DNA of 64,000 bases, from assembly GCA_963921195.1 (NCBI GenBank), contig OY992538.1:239809462-239873461 (forward strand), in the 5' to 3' direction. Below are positions 31,601 to 42,160 of the stretch, one piece after another. The notes under the pieces were generated by a model. That model searched no databases and had not been told where the DNA came from. It worked only from the letters and a program-made list of their open reading frames with translations. This DNA is from Pegoplata infirma. Taxonomy: Eukaryota; Arthropoda; Insecta; Diptera; Anthomyiidae. Position 1 is the first letter of the stretch; each line of letters starts with the position of its first letter. A program made the translations under genes and the position numbers.

Positions 31601-34600
31601 ATAAATTCGTACATAGTAGATATAAAAAAATTACAAAAAAATGTATGTCTTATATGGTCGAAATGTTTCGTACATTGTAAGAATAGTTTCGTACTTTTTG
31701 CTTAGAAAATTATATCGTAAAAATGATAAGTTTTTACGAAAAGGTATGAAACAATTTTCTATATTGCACAAAATAAATTACAAAAATAAATTCGTACATA
31801 TTAGATATATTTCTTAAAAAAGCACGTGTTTCGATTTCTTCAAGATCTTGTCAAGGCTATATAGCAAAATATAAAAAACCTATACTACAAGTAGCATAAA
31901 AAAGGTAGTAAAATATATATTTTTGTAAATTTACAAAAAAAAAAACGTTGTTCAATGTTAAGGAATTTTATTTAAAATTTTTCTTAAACAATAAAACAAT
32001 ATTTTTCACAAATTTTCTAACGAATTTTTTTTTTTTTTTGGACACAAACATTTTTTGGCATATCTTTTTTGTGCGTTTTGGAATTAAGAAATTCATTAAG
32101 GAAAAATAAATCTTAAAATAAAAATTCGAAGTTCAAAAAAACTTTGAAAATTTTCTAATTGTAAGTCCTAGGCCTTTTTATGAAAGGTTTCGAAGTTTGT
32201 GATAGGTCATTGCGTTCCGTGTGACATGCCACGTGACCTATCAAGGATCGGTCACTTTTCGTACAGGGAAATTAAAAATGTTCATAATTACGAAATATTT
32301 TCGTATGTTTCGTAAATTTACGAAAGTCCGGACTAATTTCTTTTTCGTAATATAAAGTAAATTTTCGTATATTTTACGAAACAAGTTAGTACGAAATTTT
32401 ATTTCGTAAAATGTTGCATGGATTTTTTTCGGTGTATCGAAACTTTTTATCTGCAACCAAAAGATTTTTTTATGTTAAAATAGTTTTAATTAAAGCTTGA
32501 CAAATTACCTACATAAAATTTTTTATAATAATTCTCGTTAGATAATTATAACGTTTAGTATTGTAAACTTTGTCTTTAACAAATTGCATCTACTATAAAA
32601 AAGTTTCCAATGTATTGTCGCCCACTGTATATCCGAAACATTAGCTGAATTTTTTACTTTATCTTTGAAAGCAAATTTGTGGATTTTGGTCAAATTTATA
32701 TTTTTTCAAAGATTTCTTGTTGTGCTTAATAAATGATTTTATTTTAAATTGACAAAAAAAAAAAAATTTCAAATTGTTTTTTGTTTATCGCCAAAATATC
32801 GTTCGTATGAGAAAACGGCGATATAATAAAAATACTACTTTGATTTTTTTTTATTGAAATTTTCGGAGATATATCGCGCTATTGTTTGCAGGGCACTGGC
32901 ATATCGTCCAAGTACATATGCATTTAAAGTTGGCGGGCCCTGCGACATCCCCCGTTTTACCGCTGGACTTCATCTTCCAAACTAAAGCCCGAAAATATGT
33001 TAGCTATGACCTTTTCAAATTTAATGGCTATCGGTCCACTATTTACTGAATGACATAATTACCCTGCAAAAAAAGTAATTACCACTTCCCAGCGGAGTGC
33101 TTTAAAACTATAACAAATGTAATGAAATACAACAAAAATAACAAAAAACACAAGACAAAAACACACAAACATTTTTTTCTACTCCAGAATACATAGATAT
33201 TCAGCTCGTAACTCATTACCTATCGCGACACCTCCATACAAATGTAAGTAGATATTCAGTAGATAAGAACTACTCCAGGGAAGTAGTTGGAAGTTGTTTG
33301 AGAGCTCAGAGTACTTCTTATCTACTGAATATCTACTTACTTTTGTATGGGAGTGTCGCGGAAGGTAATGAGTTAAGTGCGGAGTACTTCTATTTGGAGT
33401 GCTTTAAAACTATAACAGATAGAGATGGGCGCGTGAGTGGATTTTGACTCACACTCACTCACGCTCACGCAAAAAATAATCGAATCACTCACTAATCACT
33501 CACGCAATTTTTTTTTTACTCACGCTCACTCACATTCACGTGAGTAATAAAAAACTTACTCACGCTCACGCGTGACTCACGCCAGATTCAATCACGCTCA
33601 CGCGTGAGTCACGCAAAATCTACTCACGCAATAAAATTTTCTTACCAAAAAGAAAAAAAAATCCAAAATTTTTTTTTTACAAAAAATTAAAAAAAAAAAA
33701 TTGGGCAAATCAAAAAATCTAATCACGCAAACTCACGCAAAAAATGAATGACTCACTCACTAATCACTCACTCAGATTTTTTTTCAACTCACACTCACTC
33801 ACAATCACCTGATTGAAATGAAAATCACTCACACTCACGCGTGATTCACGTGAATCACGCAAATCACGTGACCAGCGCCCATCTCTAATAACAGATGTAA
33901 TGAAATACAACAAAAATAACAAAAAACACAAGAAAAAAACAAACAGTTTTTTCTACTCCATAAAAAGTTGTTATTCATTTGGAGTGCTTTAAAACTATAA
34001 CAGATGTAATGAAATACAACAAAAATAACAAAAAACACAAGAAAAAAACACAAACAGTTTTTTTCTTGTGTTTTTTGTTATTTTTGTTGTGTTTCATTAC
34101 ATCTGTTATAGTTTTAAAGCACTCCAAATAGAAGTACTCCGCCCTTTTTTTGCTGGGTATTTCCAAAAAATTAACAATTTTATAAAATTTATGTAGAATG
34201 TGTGTAACATTACATAATATTATGGATATATTTTAATAAAGCCTTTAACTGAGAAAAGTAAAATTAATTTAGAATCTCTTGTGGGCTGGGGCAGTGTTGT
34301 CATCAGCCAAAAACTAAAACTTGTCTGACGTTTAGGGAAAAATATAATTCAATAAATTTATTTTCAGATGACTTTGGAACAGTTGAGACATGCCGACTCT
34401 GAAGTACGCTGGCAAGACGATGATGATGTTGCCAATTGTCCAGCGTGTAATAATCATTTTACGGTTACTGTACGTAAACTACATTGTCGTCACTGCGGCC
34501 ATATATACTGTGACAAATGTTTAACGAAAACTGTACTATCTGGACCGCGAAAACGGCCAGCACGTGTCTGTGATATCTGCCATACGTTGCTCACACCAAA

Positions 34601-34661
34601 TATAGCACCCTATTTTAGCCAGGAGTCTGCTCAGCAAACATCGGCCTCTACCAACTCTTAG
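28669..34661 (+). CDS. Rbpn-5: Rabaptin-5-like coiled-coil endosomal effector with C-terminal FYVE finger
   Basis: The inferred exons are 28669-28774, 28844-29035, 29098-29390, 29459-29812, 29871-30277, 30342-30477, 30542-30658 and 34368-34661. All have GT/AG borders and compatible phases and total 632 aa. An in-frame ATG 24 nt upstream (28645) is an alternative start. NSQRAKLKELFVQKERELDE resembles the rabaptin motif of vertebrate RABEP1. Most of the protein is predicted coiled coil rich in E, K, L and Q. The last exon encodes a FYVE-type zinc finger: WQDD, CPAC, RKLHCRHCG, CDKC, RVCDIC. Rabaptins bind active Rab5 and link it to Rab4 and Rabex-5 on early endosomes; a FYVE domain would add PI3P binding. 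That the FYVE exon belongs here rests on phase, strand and lack of any other partner. The 3.7-kb intron 7 is filled with MITEs. Confidence 0.82.
31404..32434. mobile_element. TA-flanked MITE, CACCG ends, TTTCGTA-rich
   Basis: Starts CACCGTAAAAAATTCATG and ends CATGGATTTTTTTCGGTG, flanked by TA (31402-31403, 32435-32436). Both halves are full of TTTCGTAC, TACGAAA and related motifs in both orientations, so the single strand can fold extensively. It is 1031 bp with no coding frame of note. Confidence 0.7.
33420..33887. mobile_element. hAT-type MITE made of CTCACGC/GTGAGT repeats
   Basis: The terminal inverted repeats are TAGAGATGGGCGC and GCGCCCATCTCTA, flanked by a perfect 8-bp duplication ATAACAGA (33412-33419, 33888-33895). 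The 8-bp duplication and TAGAGATGGGC terminus are typical of hAT. The interior consists almost entirely of degenerate CACTCACGCTCACG motifs. It is 468 bp and non-autonomous. Confidence 0.85.
33977..34129. repeat. 153-bp near-perfect palindrome
   Basis: ATTTGGAGTGCTTTAAAACT at the left and AGTTTTAAAGCACTCCAAAT at the right continue as complementary arms of about 72 bp with about one mismatch and a ~9-nt loop near 34053. Open frames read from this palindrome on both strands are an artefact of the symmetry. Confidence 0.8.
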
Positions 34662-34726
34662 AGATATAATATGTATAAGTGCTTACATACACCCATAAGT
34701 AAATGTTTATTTAGTACATTTTTCTC

Positions 34727-34732
34727 AATAAA
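34727..34732 (+). terminator. Poly(A) signal of the rabaptin-like gene
   Basis: AATAAA 66 bases beyond the stop codon. Confidence 0.5.
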
Positions 34733-34979
34733 TATTCAATTAAAATTCCTTAAAACTTTACTATTTGTTGTTCATAAGTGAGGTCTGAAATCTGAACCGG
34801 TTATTGGCTAGAAAACCTTTGCTCTGATGCCTGACTTTTTGCGAACCACCAAATTTTGTACAAAATTTTTAAATTTGTTTTATAAATGTTATCTCTTTCC
34901 ATGAAATTTTTTTTTCTTCTATATTTTGTTAATTTAGTCTTGCAAAAGTCGGAATGAAAAATCTTTTTTTCATTCCGAA

Positions 34980-35620
34980 ATAGGAATTATTTAAAAATAG
35001 GAAGTTTTTTTTTAACTTGGTTTGTAAATTTTTTTTTTAGATTTTTTTTAACTTAAAATATAAGTTAATATTTGGTCATTACTGAAAAAGTGTTTTTCAT
35101 GGTAAATTTTTTTCTTTACCATGAAACATTTCCGGTAATGTCCGAATATTAACTTAAATTGCGAGGGTAAAAAGTCCTGAAAATTCATTTAAAAATAGGT
35201 ATTATTTAAAAATATGAAGTTTTTTTAACTGGGTTTGTATTTTTTTTTTTAGATTTTAAAATATAAGCTAATATTTGGACATTACTGAAAAAGTGTTTTT
35301 CATGGTAAAAACATTTTTTTTTTCACCATGAAACACTTCCGGTAATGTCCGAATATTAGCAAAAATTTCAATGGTAAAAAGTTCGGAAAATTCGTTTAAA
35401 AATAGGTATTATTTTAAAATAGTAAATAGTAAATTTTTTTTTTAGATTTTTTTTAGCTTAAAATATAAGTTAATATTTGGACATTACTAAAAAGGTGGGT
35501 TTCATGGCAAAAAAAAAAAAAATTTAACTGGGTTTGTAAATTTTTTTTAGCTTAAAATATAAGTTAATATTTGGAAATTACTAAAAAGGTGGGTTCATGG
35601 TAAAACATTTTTACCATGAT
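34980..35620. repeat. ~190-250 bp tandem repeat, TTAATATTTGGACATTACTG unit
   Basis: Three to four diverged tandem units, each with AAAATATAAGTTAATATTTG, AAAAAGTGTTTTTCATGGTA and, in the first two, the inverse TACCATGAAACA..TTCCGGTAATGTCCGAATAT. The inverse pieces make each unit able to fold. CGGGATT-type sequence follows at 35630-35720. Confidence 0.65.
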
Positions 35621-35823
35621 ATCCCGAAAAATCCCGGTATTAAAAAAATAAATTCCGGGATTCGGGATTTGTCAATCCCGAAAAGTCTTGGAATTTCGGG
35701 ATTTCCCGTTTCACATCCCTAATATAGGTATATAGCAAAATAACAAATATTGATAAAAAAACGTGGATTTTTTTTTTTTGCTTTGAATTTTTATTGAAGA
35801 TAGGGTTTACATAGGGAAGCTAT

Positions 35824-35910
35824 TTCGGGACCTTGGGACAACAAGGTTCATTTGTGCCTATTTATTTAAGCAAGTATAACCTTGTTGTCCTAAGGTCTCG
35901 ATTTCTCACC
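35824..35910. repeat. Hairpin, GGGACCTTGGGACAACAAGG arm
   Basis: TCGGGACCTTGGGACAACAAGG pairs with CCTTGTTGTCCTAAGGTCTCGA across a loop of about 40 nt, with one or two mismatches. Confidence 0.55.
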
Positions 35911-36039
35911 GAAAACTCATTTAAATCAAATTTAAGTTGGAATATTTTGAATATAGTTGATCGGTATATTTATTTTGAATTTTGCATAAAATTGAATTTA
36001 TTTAAAATCTTCTTTTCATGGCTTATTAAATATTAGTAT

Positions 36040-37186
36040 GTACATATTTTAAATCTACACATGTAAAAAGGATTCTTAATGCTAAACATTAATTACATAT
36101 TAATCATATTTTGCAGTTCTGTAAAAGAATATTAGGGAATTCTAATTTCGTGTTCCGTTTTTAATAGTTGTTTGCCCATTAATAATTTTACTTATTTAAA
36201 TGATTTCCTAAGAAATGGAAATAAAACGCAAATATTATTCTATGAATAGAAAACAAAGATAAACAGAAAACAACCACAATTAAATTTCGCAATAAATACA
36301 TTAAAAGTTTCATTCAAATCAATTTTATTTATTTAAATACACATACAATTTCATACAAAATATTTTTTATCATACATGGGATTAATTTTTTAAACATTTT
36401 CAAATATTCACAGAAGCATGCTCTTTTAATATGCAATATTAAATACTTAATCTAACAAAAACTCATTTCATTTTTTTAATACAGCATTCAAATACAAGTA
36501 CAGTTAATTCATGCTAACTTAATTCAATACTGGCTGACAGATTTAAAACAATTTTCAAAAAACAAGAACAATTTGTAAAATAATTAAAAATATATTCCAA
36601 CAGCTAGGAACTAAACAACAAATCGTACAGGTATGTAAACTTCAAATATTAACACACAAGTATGTATGAATTGATCTTTTATAAGAAACATTACAACAAT
36701 TATCAATAAGACAACAGAAAATTAGCAGTTATGAATTTATTTTGAGGCCTAAAACTATGCAACAACATATTTGAAACAGTAGTCAGAAATCAAACATTTT
36801 TTTATTGAAATTTGATTTAACACAATAAATAATTATGAAGGATTGTCATGATTTCCTCCTCTTGAAGGTTTGAGGATGTGTTATTTTAATTAAAAACATT
36901 TGCTTTCATTTATTTAATTTTACGATACAGTAATTTTGTATAGCATAGTTTTAGGCCTAAAAATAAATTAATAAATGCTAGTCTTCTGTTGCATTAATTA
37001 TCAACAATGCAATAAGAAATTAATAATTAAAAAGAAAACACATGCTTAGTACATGTTTTAAAATTTAATAGAATGTTTGTCCAACGTAGGAATTTTTAAA
37101 GGTGAAATAACTGTAATAAATACATAAAATAAGATTCTTAATGTAACAAGTATATATTTTTGCATTTTATAATTTGGTGGACTCAC
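36040..37186. other. AT-rich unique-looking spacer
   Basis: No repeat structure, ORF or RNA gene was recognised. If the small exon at 37187-37267 is real, part of this could be its 3' UTR or following intron on the minus strand. Confidence 0.4.
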
Positions 37187-37267
37187 CTCACCAAATGACC
37201 TTTCCAAATATTATAGCAACTATTGCCACAGTTGCCACGCTTATTATACGCCACATTTTAAGTTTTC
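37187..37267 (-). CDS. Candidate small exon encoding a ~22-residue membrane peptide or tail anchor
   Basis: On the minus strand an 81-bp segment lies between a good acceptor (..TTAACATTTTAG) and a strong donor (GAG|GTGAGT). One frame reads MWRIISVATVAIVAIIFGKV then IW and a stop 4 nt before the donor. The sequence before its ATG (CTTAAAATG) suits fly initiation. The peptide is one hydrophobic helix with basic residues at both edges. It could be a stand-alone micropeptide or the tail anchor of a larger protein. A possible upstream exon ends at 41515 with donor GTAAGT, but joining it puts a stop just before this frame, which favours the short reading. I do not recognise the protein. Confidence 0.3.
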
Positions 37268-37381
37268 CTAAAATGTTAAAAAAATGTTATTAGTTTTAAA
37301 TTATCAAATGAATAAAAAAAAAACAAGTGAGAGTATTACTTTCGGATGTGCTAAAGCATTTATAATCTCAATCAAATATCG

Positions 37382-38268
37382 TTGGCTTAATATAGAAAAA
37401 GCGTATCTCGATTTTTTCGAAAACAAGTTTTAAAGGTATTCTGATCAAAGGTTCGAAAGAATTAATTCTTTAATTCAATTTTCTAATTTGAATTAAAGAA
37501 ATAGAATTTGGCATTCACTAAAATCATTCATCTTTTAAAATCACTGAATTAATTCTTTCAAGAATTTATTCCTTAAGAATGATCATTCAACTTGAATCAT
37601 TATTTTTTTATCGAAATCAATCTACTACAAACTGAATGAAGAAATTTTCTCATCATTCCATTTAAAACAGTGAAGCGCAACACACATACACACATATTTA
37701 TGTTTGTGTGGGAAGCAGCAGACGAGACGTCGACAAAACAACAGCTGATCGTTTACACACGAAGATGCTTAAAATGCACACAAGCAACGCAGTTTTGAAA
37801 ATACAAAGGGAATGAAATAAAAAAGTCATCATTCAATTTGTAATAGATTTGAATGATGAACAATTTTGACCATTCAATTGAATGATTAGCTTGCAAGAAA
37901 TTAATTCTCTTGGGAATTAATTCAATTTGATTTAAGCTTTGAGAATTAAGCCTTTGAATTAATTCGTGTTGAATGCTAGTAAGGAATGATAATTCAAAAC
38001 TTTTTGAAACAGAATTAAACTTTTTGTGAATTAATTCTCAATAGAATTAATTCGTTCGAAGCTCTGATTCTGATAGACCACTCACAAATGAAAATAATAA
38101 ATAAAAAAACAATCAGCAATGAATTTATCGATTGTTTTGGATAAAAATTGCATTAACATTTTTTTTTTGTATCTAAAGGTTTTTTAAGGTATTATTCAGT
38201 TTTTTCCTTCTCCTGTAAAGTAACGAAAAGTCGAGATACGCCTTTTCTATATTAAACCACCGATATGT
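37382..38268. mobile_element. Inverted-repeat element with GAATTAATTC-rich interior
   Basis: About 38-bp inverted ends: GGCTTAATATAGAAAAAGCG..TCTCGATTTTTTCG on the left and CGAAAAGTCGAGA..CGCCTTTTCTATATTAAACC on the right. The interior (37440-38070) is full of GAATTAATTCTTT palindromic pieces in both orientations. It is about 890 bp. The target duplication was not determined. Confidence 0.55.
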
Positions 38269-38514
38269 AAGTTAAATCAACTGAATATGAGAGTTGATAC
38301 AACTTCTATGTAAGTTGTTTTGGTTGAACTATATTTGTTAGTCGCTTTTATCAGGCGCGAATCCAGCTCTTGAATTTGAGGGGAGAGGGGAATTCATTTT
38401 CTCAAAAAAAATTATTTTACAGACGGATTTGTGTATACCTCTTGTATTCAACTCTATTCGAGTTAATGATACAGATTTTATGCTGACGTTATTCACGTCA
38501 GAATTTTTTACCCT

Positions 38515-38795
38515 CCCAAGTAAAAATGTGAAGGATCAGTACTGATCCGAAAAATGGATCGCTTAGATTAGATCAGTTTTAATCGGACGGATACAATTTC
38601 ATCCGAAAAATGCGTTTTTATAATTAGATAAATCCGTCCGATTAAAACTGATCTAATCTAAGCGATCCATTTTTCGGATCAGTACTGATCTTTCAAATTT
38701 CGGATCAGTACTGGTCTTACTCGGATCAGTACTTATCTTTCAAATCCCGAATAAGATGTGATATATAAGAATATATTTAAACATTTTTACTCGGG
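38515..38795. mobile_element. Small element containing a 58-bp perfect inverted repeat
   Basis: The outer ends CCCAAGTAAAAATGT (38515) and ACATTTTTACTCGGG (ending 38795) are nearly inverted. Inside, 38535-38592 and 38632-38689 are exact reverse complements (58 bp, starting ATCAGTACTGATCCG and ending CGGACGGAT) around a 39-nt loop. The absence of any mismatch suggests recent origin or continued correction. Confidence 0.65.
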
Positions 38796-39443
38796 CTTTC
38801 AAAGTGCGAAATGAAATGCAACATTTATTACAACAACACACATAAAATTATTTAGGTTTTTATTTCATCCTATGTGCTTGTAAAAATTGCTGACGTGAAT
38901 ACCACTATTGTGTCAAAATTCGTATTTATATCTTTTAAACTCATTGTTTGAGTAGAGAACACGCCATTATTACATTTTCTATGTATCGACCTTTTTCAAT
39001 AGAAAACCAGTTTCAATTGTGAACTTTAATTGCATTTTCTGCAAAATCAAATATTTTGAGTTATGACACTATTCAAGTAACTGAGCGATAAATTTTCCCA
39101 CATCCATAAACCAAATTTTAAAAGAGAAAAAAAATGAGAAATATTTGAGGAAAAATAGTCTCAAAAACAGAAAATCATTCATAGAAAAAATCTGAAAATA
39201 TTTTAAGGGAAAATCTGAAAATTTTTAGGGAAAATTTTTCTTTCGGAAAAATTGTGAATGTGACAATTTCGGTATGAAAAGAATGACTTGGAATCAACAT
39301 ATTGTACGTTAGTGTTCTGTACTGAACTATGCACACTAGCCTGTCCCGAAAATGGCCTCTTTTTGAAATTTCGCTTGGTATTTTTGGTTCACCAAAGCAT
39401 TAAAAAAAAAAATAAGTTTTTGGCAATACATATTGAACTTTAA

Positions 39444-40252
39444 CCCTTAAATGCACAACGAAGCCGATTTTGATAAAAATAACATAAAATATGCAGAATG
39501 ATGAACAAATACGTTTTTCGAAATAATTTTTTTTAAAGATTTTATATGCGAAAAACTAAAAAACGCATATAATATTTGATATTATTAATATTTGATACCC
39601 AATAAACAAAAATGTACCTAACAGAGACATTTGAAAATATTTTTTTCAAATAGCTAATAGTTTATTCTTTAAACGTATGTAGTTTGATTAACCATTTTCG
39701 AAATTCTATTACCCTTTTTTTAATATTATCGAAAAAAAAAAATATTTTGAAAATTCTGGTGAAAATTTCATGGGCCACTGTTCCAAAAAAAGTAATTCAG
39801 ATAAAAAATGTGAAAATGAAAATTTCCTATTTTTTTGGTGTTCTAGATTTCACATACCATTTTTTTTCGTTTTGTTTCACATAATTAAAGTTTGGTGAAA
39901 GTAAACCGAATGCACTTTTTCCTTATAATTTTTTAAATTTTAGTTATTTGATTTCAACTTCGAATGAAAACGTAAACAACAAAACACCAAACACGATTTC
40001 ATGTCATTCGGAAATTTTCGAGTGAATTGAATAGTTGTGAAAGACAGAACAGAGGCCATGATTTACATTTTTTCACTTTTATCGTCAATTTAAGAAACAT
40101 TTCCAGAAATATTCATGACAGCATATTTTTTAAAAATGGGTCTGGATATATTAAATAAGTTTTGCTTCATAAAATTAAATTCTAACTAAAAATAAAGATG
40201 TGGTAATTTTTTGAATGGTTGTATCTTTAAAGATACACGGTGCATTTAAGGG
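39444..40252. mobile_element. TTAA-flanked piggyBac-like non-autonomous element
   Basis: The ends CCCTTAAATGCAC and GTGCATTTAAGGG are perfect 13-bp inverted repeats, with TTAA on each side (39440-39443, 40253-40256). TTAA targets and CCY-starting ends are hallmarks of piggyBac transposons. At 809 bp it has no transposase frame. Confidence 0.75.
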
Positions 40253-40349
40253 TTAAATCGTCCATGTTATTTTTCCCATTATCTTCCGTTGTGTAAAAAA
40301 ATTCTCGGGATATTAGAAATATTCCACATGGAAAACTTTTTCGATAGAA

Positions 40350-40890
40350 AAAAAAATGTCTCAGAATCTAAAAACTTTAAGAGATTTTTCTTTAGAAAAG
40401 ACTTGGATAATTTTAGGCACTTTCATAAATAAATTCATTCTAACATATAGAAAAGTTCTCAGAGTATGCGAAATTTTCCATTTAGAAAACTTTTTCAGTA
40501 GAAAAAATATCTCAGAATCTTTTTTTTTTTTATTTTATTAAGAATTACCATATAATTACAAATCATATACTAATTTTACCTAACCGAGAACTGGTAACAA
40601 TGACCTTCGTCTCGTTGTAGCGAACAGACCAAGGCCTTTGATGGGAATCGAACCCACGACCCCCAGACTCATAGGCTAGCACGCTACCAACTAGCCTACT
40701 GGGGCGCCTATCTCAGAATCTAAAAAATCTTTTTTAAGACCTTTTTCCTTAGAAAAGTCGTGGACAATTTTACCAAATTTCCTAGATTCTGAGACATTCT
40801 TCCTGTAGAAAAGTCTCAGATTCTGAAATATTAACGCTTAAGAAATAACTAGAAATAATCTCAGATTCTGAGACATTTTTTTTGATTTTT
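40350..40890. repeat. TCTCAGAATCT dispersed repeat, split by a SINE
   Basis: Diverged units of TCTCAGATTCTGAGACATTTTT and AGAAAAGTCT, related to the array at 24640-25215, lie on both sides of the SINE at 40521-40708. Confidence 0.6.
40521..40708 (-). mobile_element. tRNA-derived SINE with 13-bp target duplication
   Basis: On the minus strand it starts GGCGCCCCAGTAGGCTAGTT (A-box-like GGCTAGTTGG), with B-box GTGGGTTCGATTCCC about 45 nt on. It runs through a unique body of about 90 bp and ends in an A-rich tail (T run at 40521-40530 on plus). A perfect duplication TATCTCAGAATCT flanks it (40508-40520, 40709-40721). This is the structure of a Pol III-transcribed SINE inserted by a LINE machinery. 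It is 188 bp long. Confidence 0.85.
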
Positions 40891-42160
40891 CCTAAAGACC
40901 AATTTTCATATGAAGAGCTTATTGTAAAAACTCGATAAGCAACATTTCATTTTATGGTGGTTTTTGCCTTAAAACTTTTAAAATAATGTAGAAAATATAA
41001 CTTTTGCAGAACATTCATTCTCAACATACTTGTACGAAGGGTTCAAGCAAGACTTCTGCCATACATTTGTCAATGGAACATCAGTAGTAGGCGAAAAACA
41101 CAAAAAAATAAAATGTTGCTTAACAAGTTTTTGCAGTAAGCCCTTCATATATTTCCAATAGAAAATTTTTAGTTTTTTACTAAAGAAAAATTCGCAGAAT
41201 TCTCTCCCCCCCCCCCCTTCGGGTATCTGCACCTGTTTTAACTGACAAAAATATTATGAAGTGAAAACAACTAACATATGTAGTAAAAATCAACTGACAT
41301 GTGTAGTTGATAAAATTTCAAACAAAAAAGTTATTTTTTTTTTAAATTGGGGAAAAACAAGTGAACGTGTTCAGCAAATGTCTGAACTCTCGTTATACTT
41401 TGCACGATAAACAACAGTAATAACGAGATGAAATTGTTTAATAACGTTCAAATTCATAAAAAATAAAAGCGTTTAAATTTAAAACATAAAATACATTAAA
41501 AAACAATGACTTACATTTTCAACCATTCCTGATGATGTGTCGTAAAATTAATAACACTTTTTAATGGAAGCTTTAATTTAACCGATCCACATACATAAAT
41601 ATGAATATATAAAACAGGACATTTGTAGAAACATTAAATTTGTAGATCATTTATGAAATAGCTGTCATGAGTTTGCATTGTAATATTTGTTGTAGTTGTT
41701 GCTGATGAGGACAATGATTGTAAAGTCCGTAATATTTGTATATATATAAAAGTGGTACGTGGGGTGTATGTGATTTTTTTTAAATAATTTTTATTATATT
41801 ATTCCAGTGTATAATATAGTGTGTGAAGAATCCATTTTATAAATATGTGTATGTGTTTTTTTTTTAAAAATAATTTTGAGATATCTTTTTTAATTTTATG
41901 TATTATTTTGTTTGTTTTCAAACCGTATAATCCACAAATGTTTAATGATACAATTAAGCTACAAATACTTGGAACATTTTTAAAATGTAAATATATATAT
42001 ATTTTTTTTTGTTTTAAATGAGATTCTGTAACAGTTGCAGATCATGATGAAATTAACAAGAAAAAGAGAAGGAGACAATGGAAACAGAGAGCGCTTTAGT
42101 AACGATAAAATGATGATGGATAACGAGTTGTCATGGCGATGTGCTTTGTAGTTTTTGTGT
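40891..42160. other. Spacer and probable trehalase 3' UTR
   Basis: AT-rich, with a C run near 41205. The last few hundred bases before 42161 are probably the trehalase 3' UTR on the minus strand. A possible short 5' exon with donor at 41509-41514 (minus) is mentioned under the small exon at 37187. Confidence 0.4.

Larger units (their letters stand above)
33062..34157. mobile_element. TA-flanked foldback element, CCCTGCAAAAAAAG ends, with nested hAT MITE
   Basis: Begins CCCTGCAAAAAAAG and ends CTTTTTTTGCTGGG with TA on either side (33060-33061, 34158-34159). The interior has three copies of a block GGAGTGCTTTAAAACTATAA..AATGAAATACAACAAAAA. The last is followed by its own inverse, making the 33977-34129 palindrome. 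Another inverted pair (AGTAGATATTCAGTAGATAAG against CTTATCTACTGAATATCTAC) lies at 33245-33345. The ends resemble those at 8212-8431. It was split by the hAT-type insertion at 33420. Confidence 0.7.
30659..34367. other. Large intron of the rabaptin-like gene
   Basis: It starts GTTTGT and ends TTTATTTTCAG. It contains two TA-flanked elements (31404-32434, 33062-34157), the second with a nested hAT-type MITE. No further exon was recognised between them. Confidence 0.6.

Noticed and set aside
33835..34166. Overlapping minus-strand frames with membrane-like residues
   Set aside because: They arise from the palindrome and poly-T tracts of a foldback element.
41515..41526. MVEN mini-exon (minus) as start of the 37187 protein
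   Set aside because: Joining it gives a stop codon just before the membrane frame, so it cannot be the coding start of that frame.
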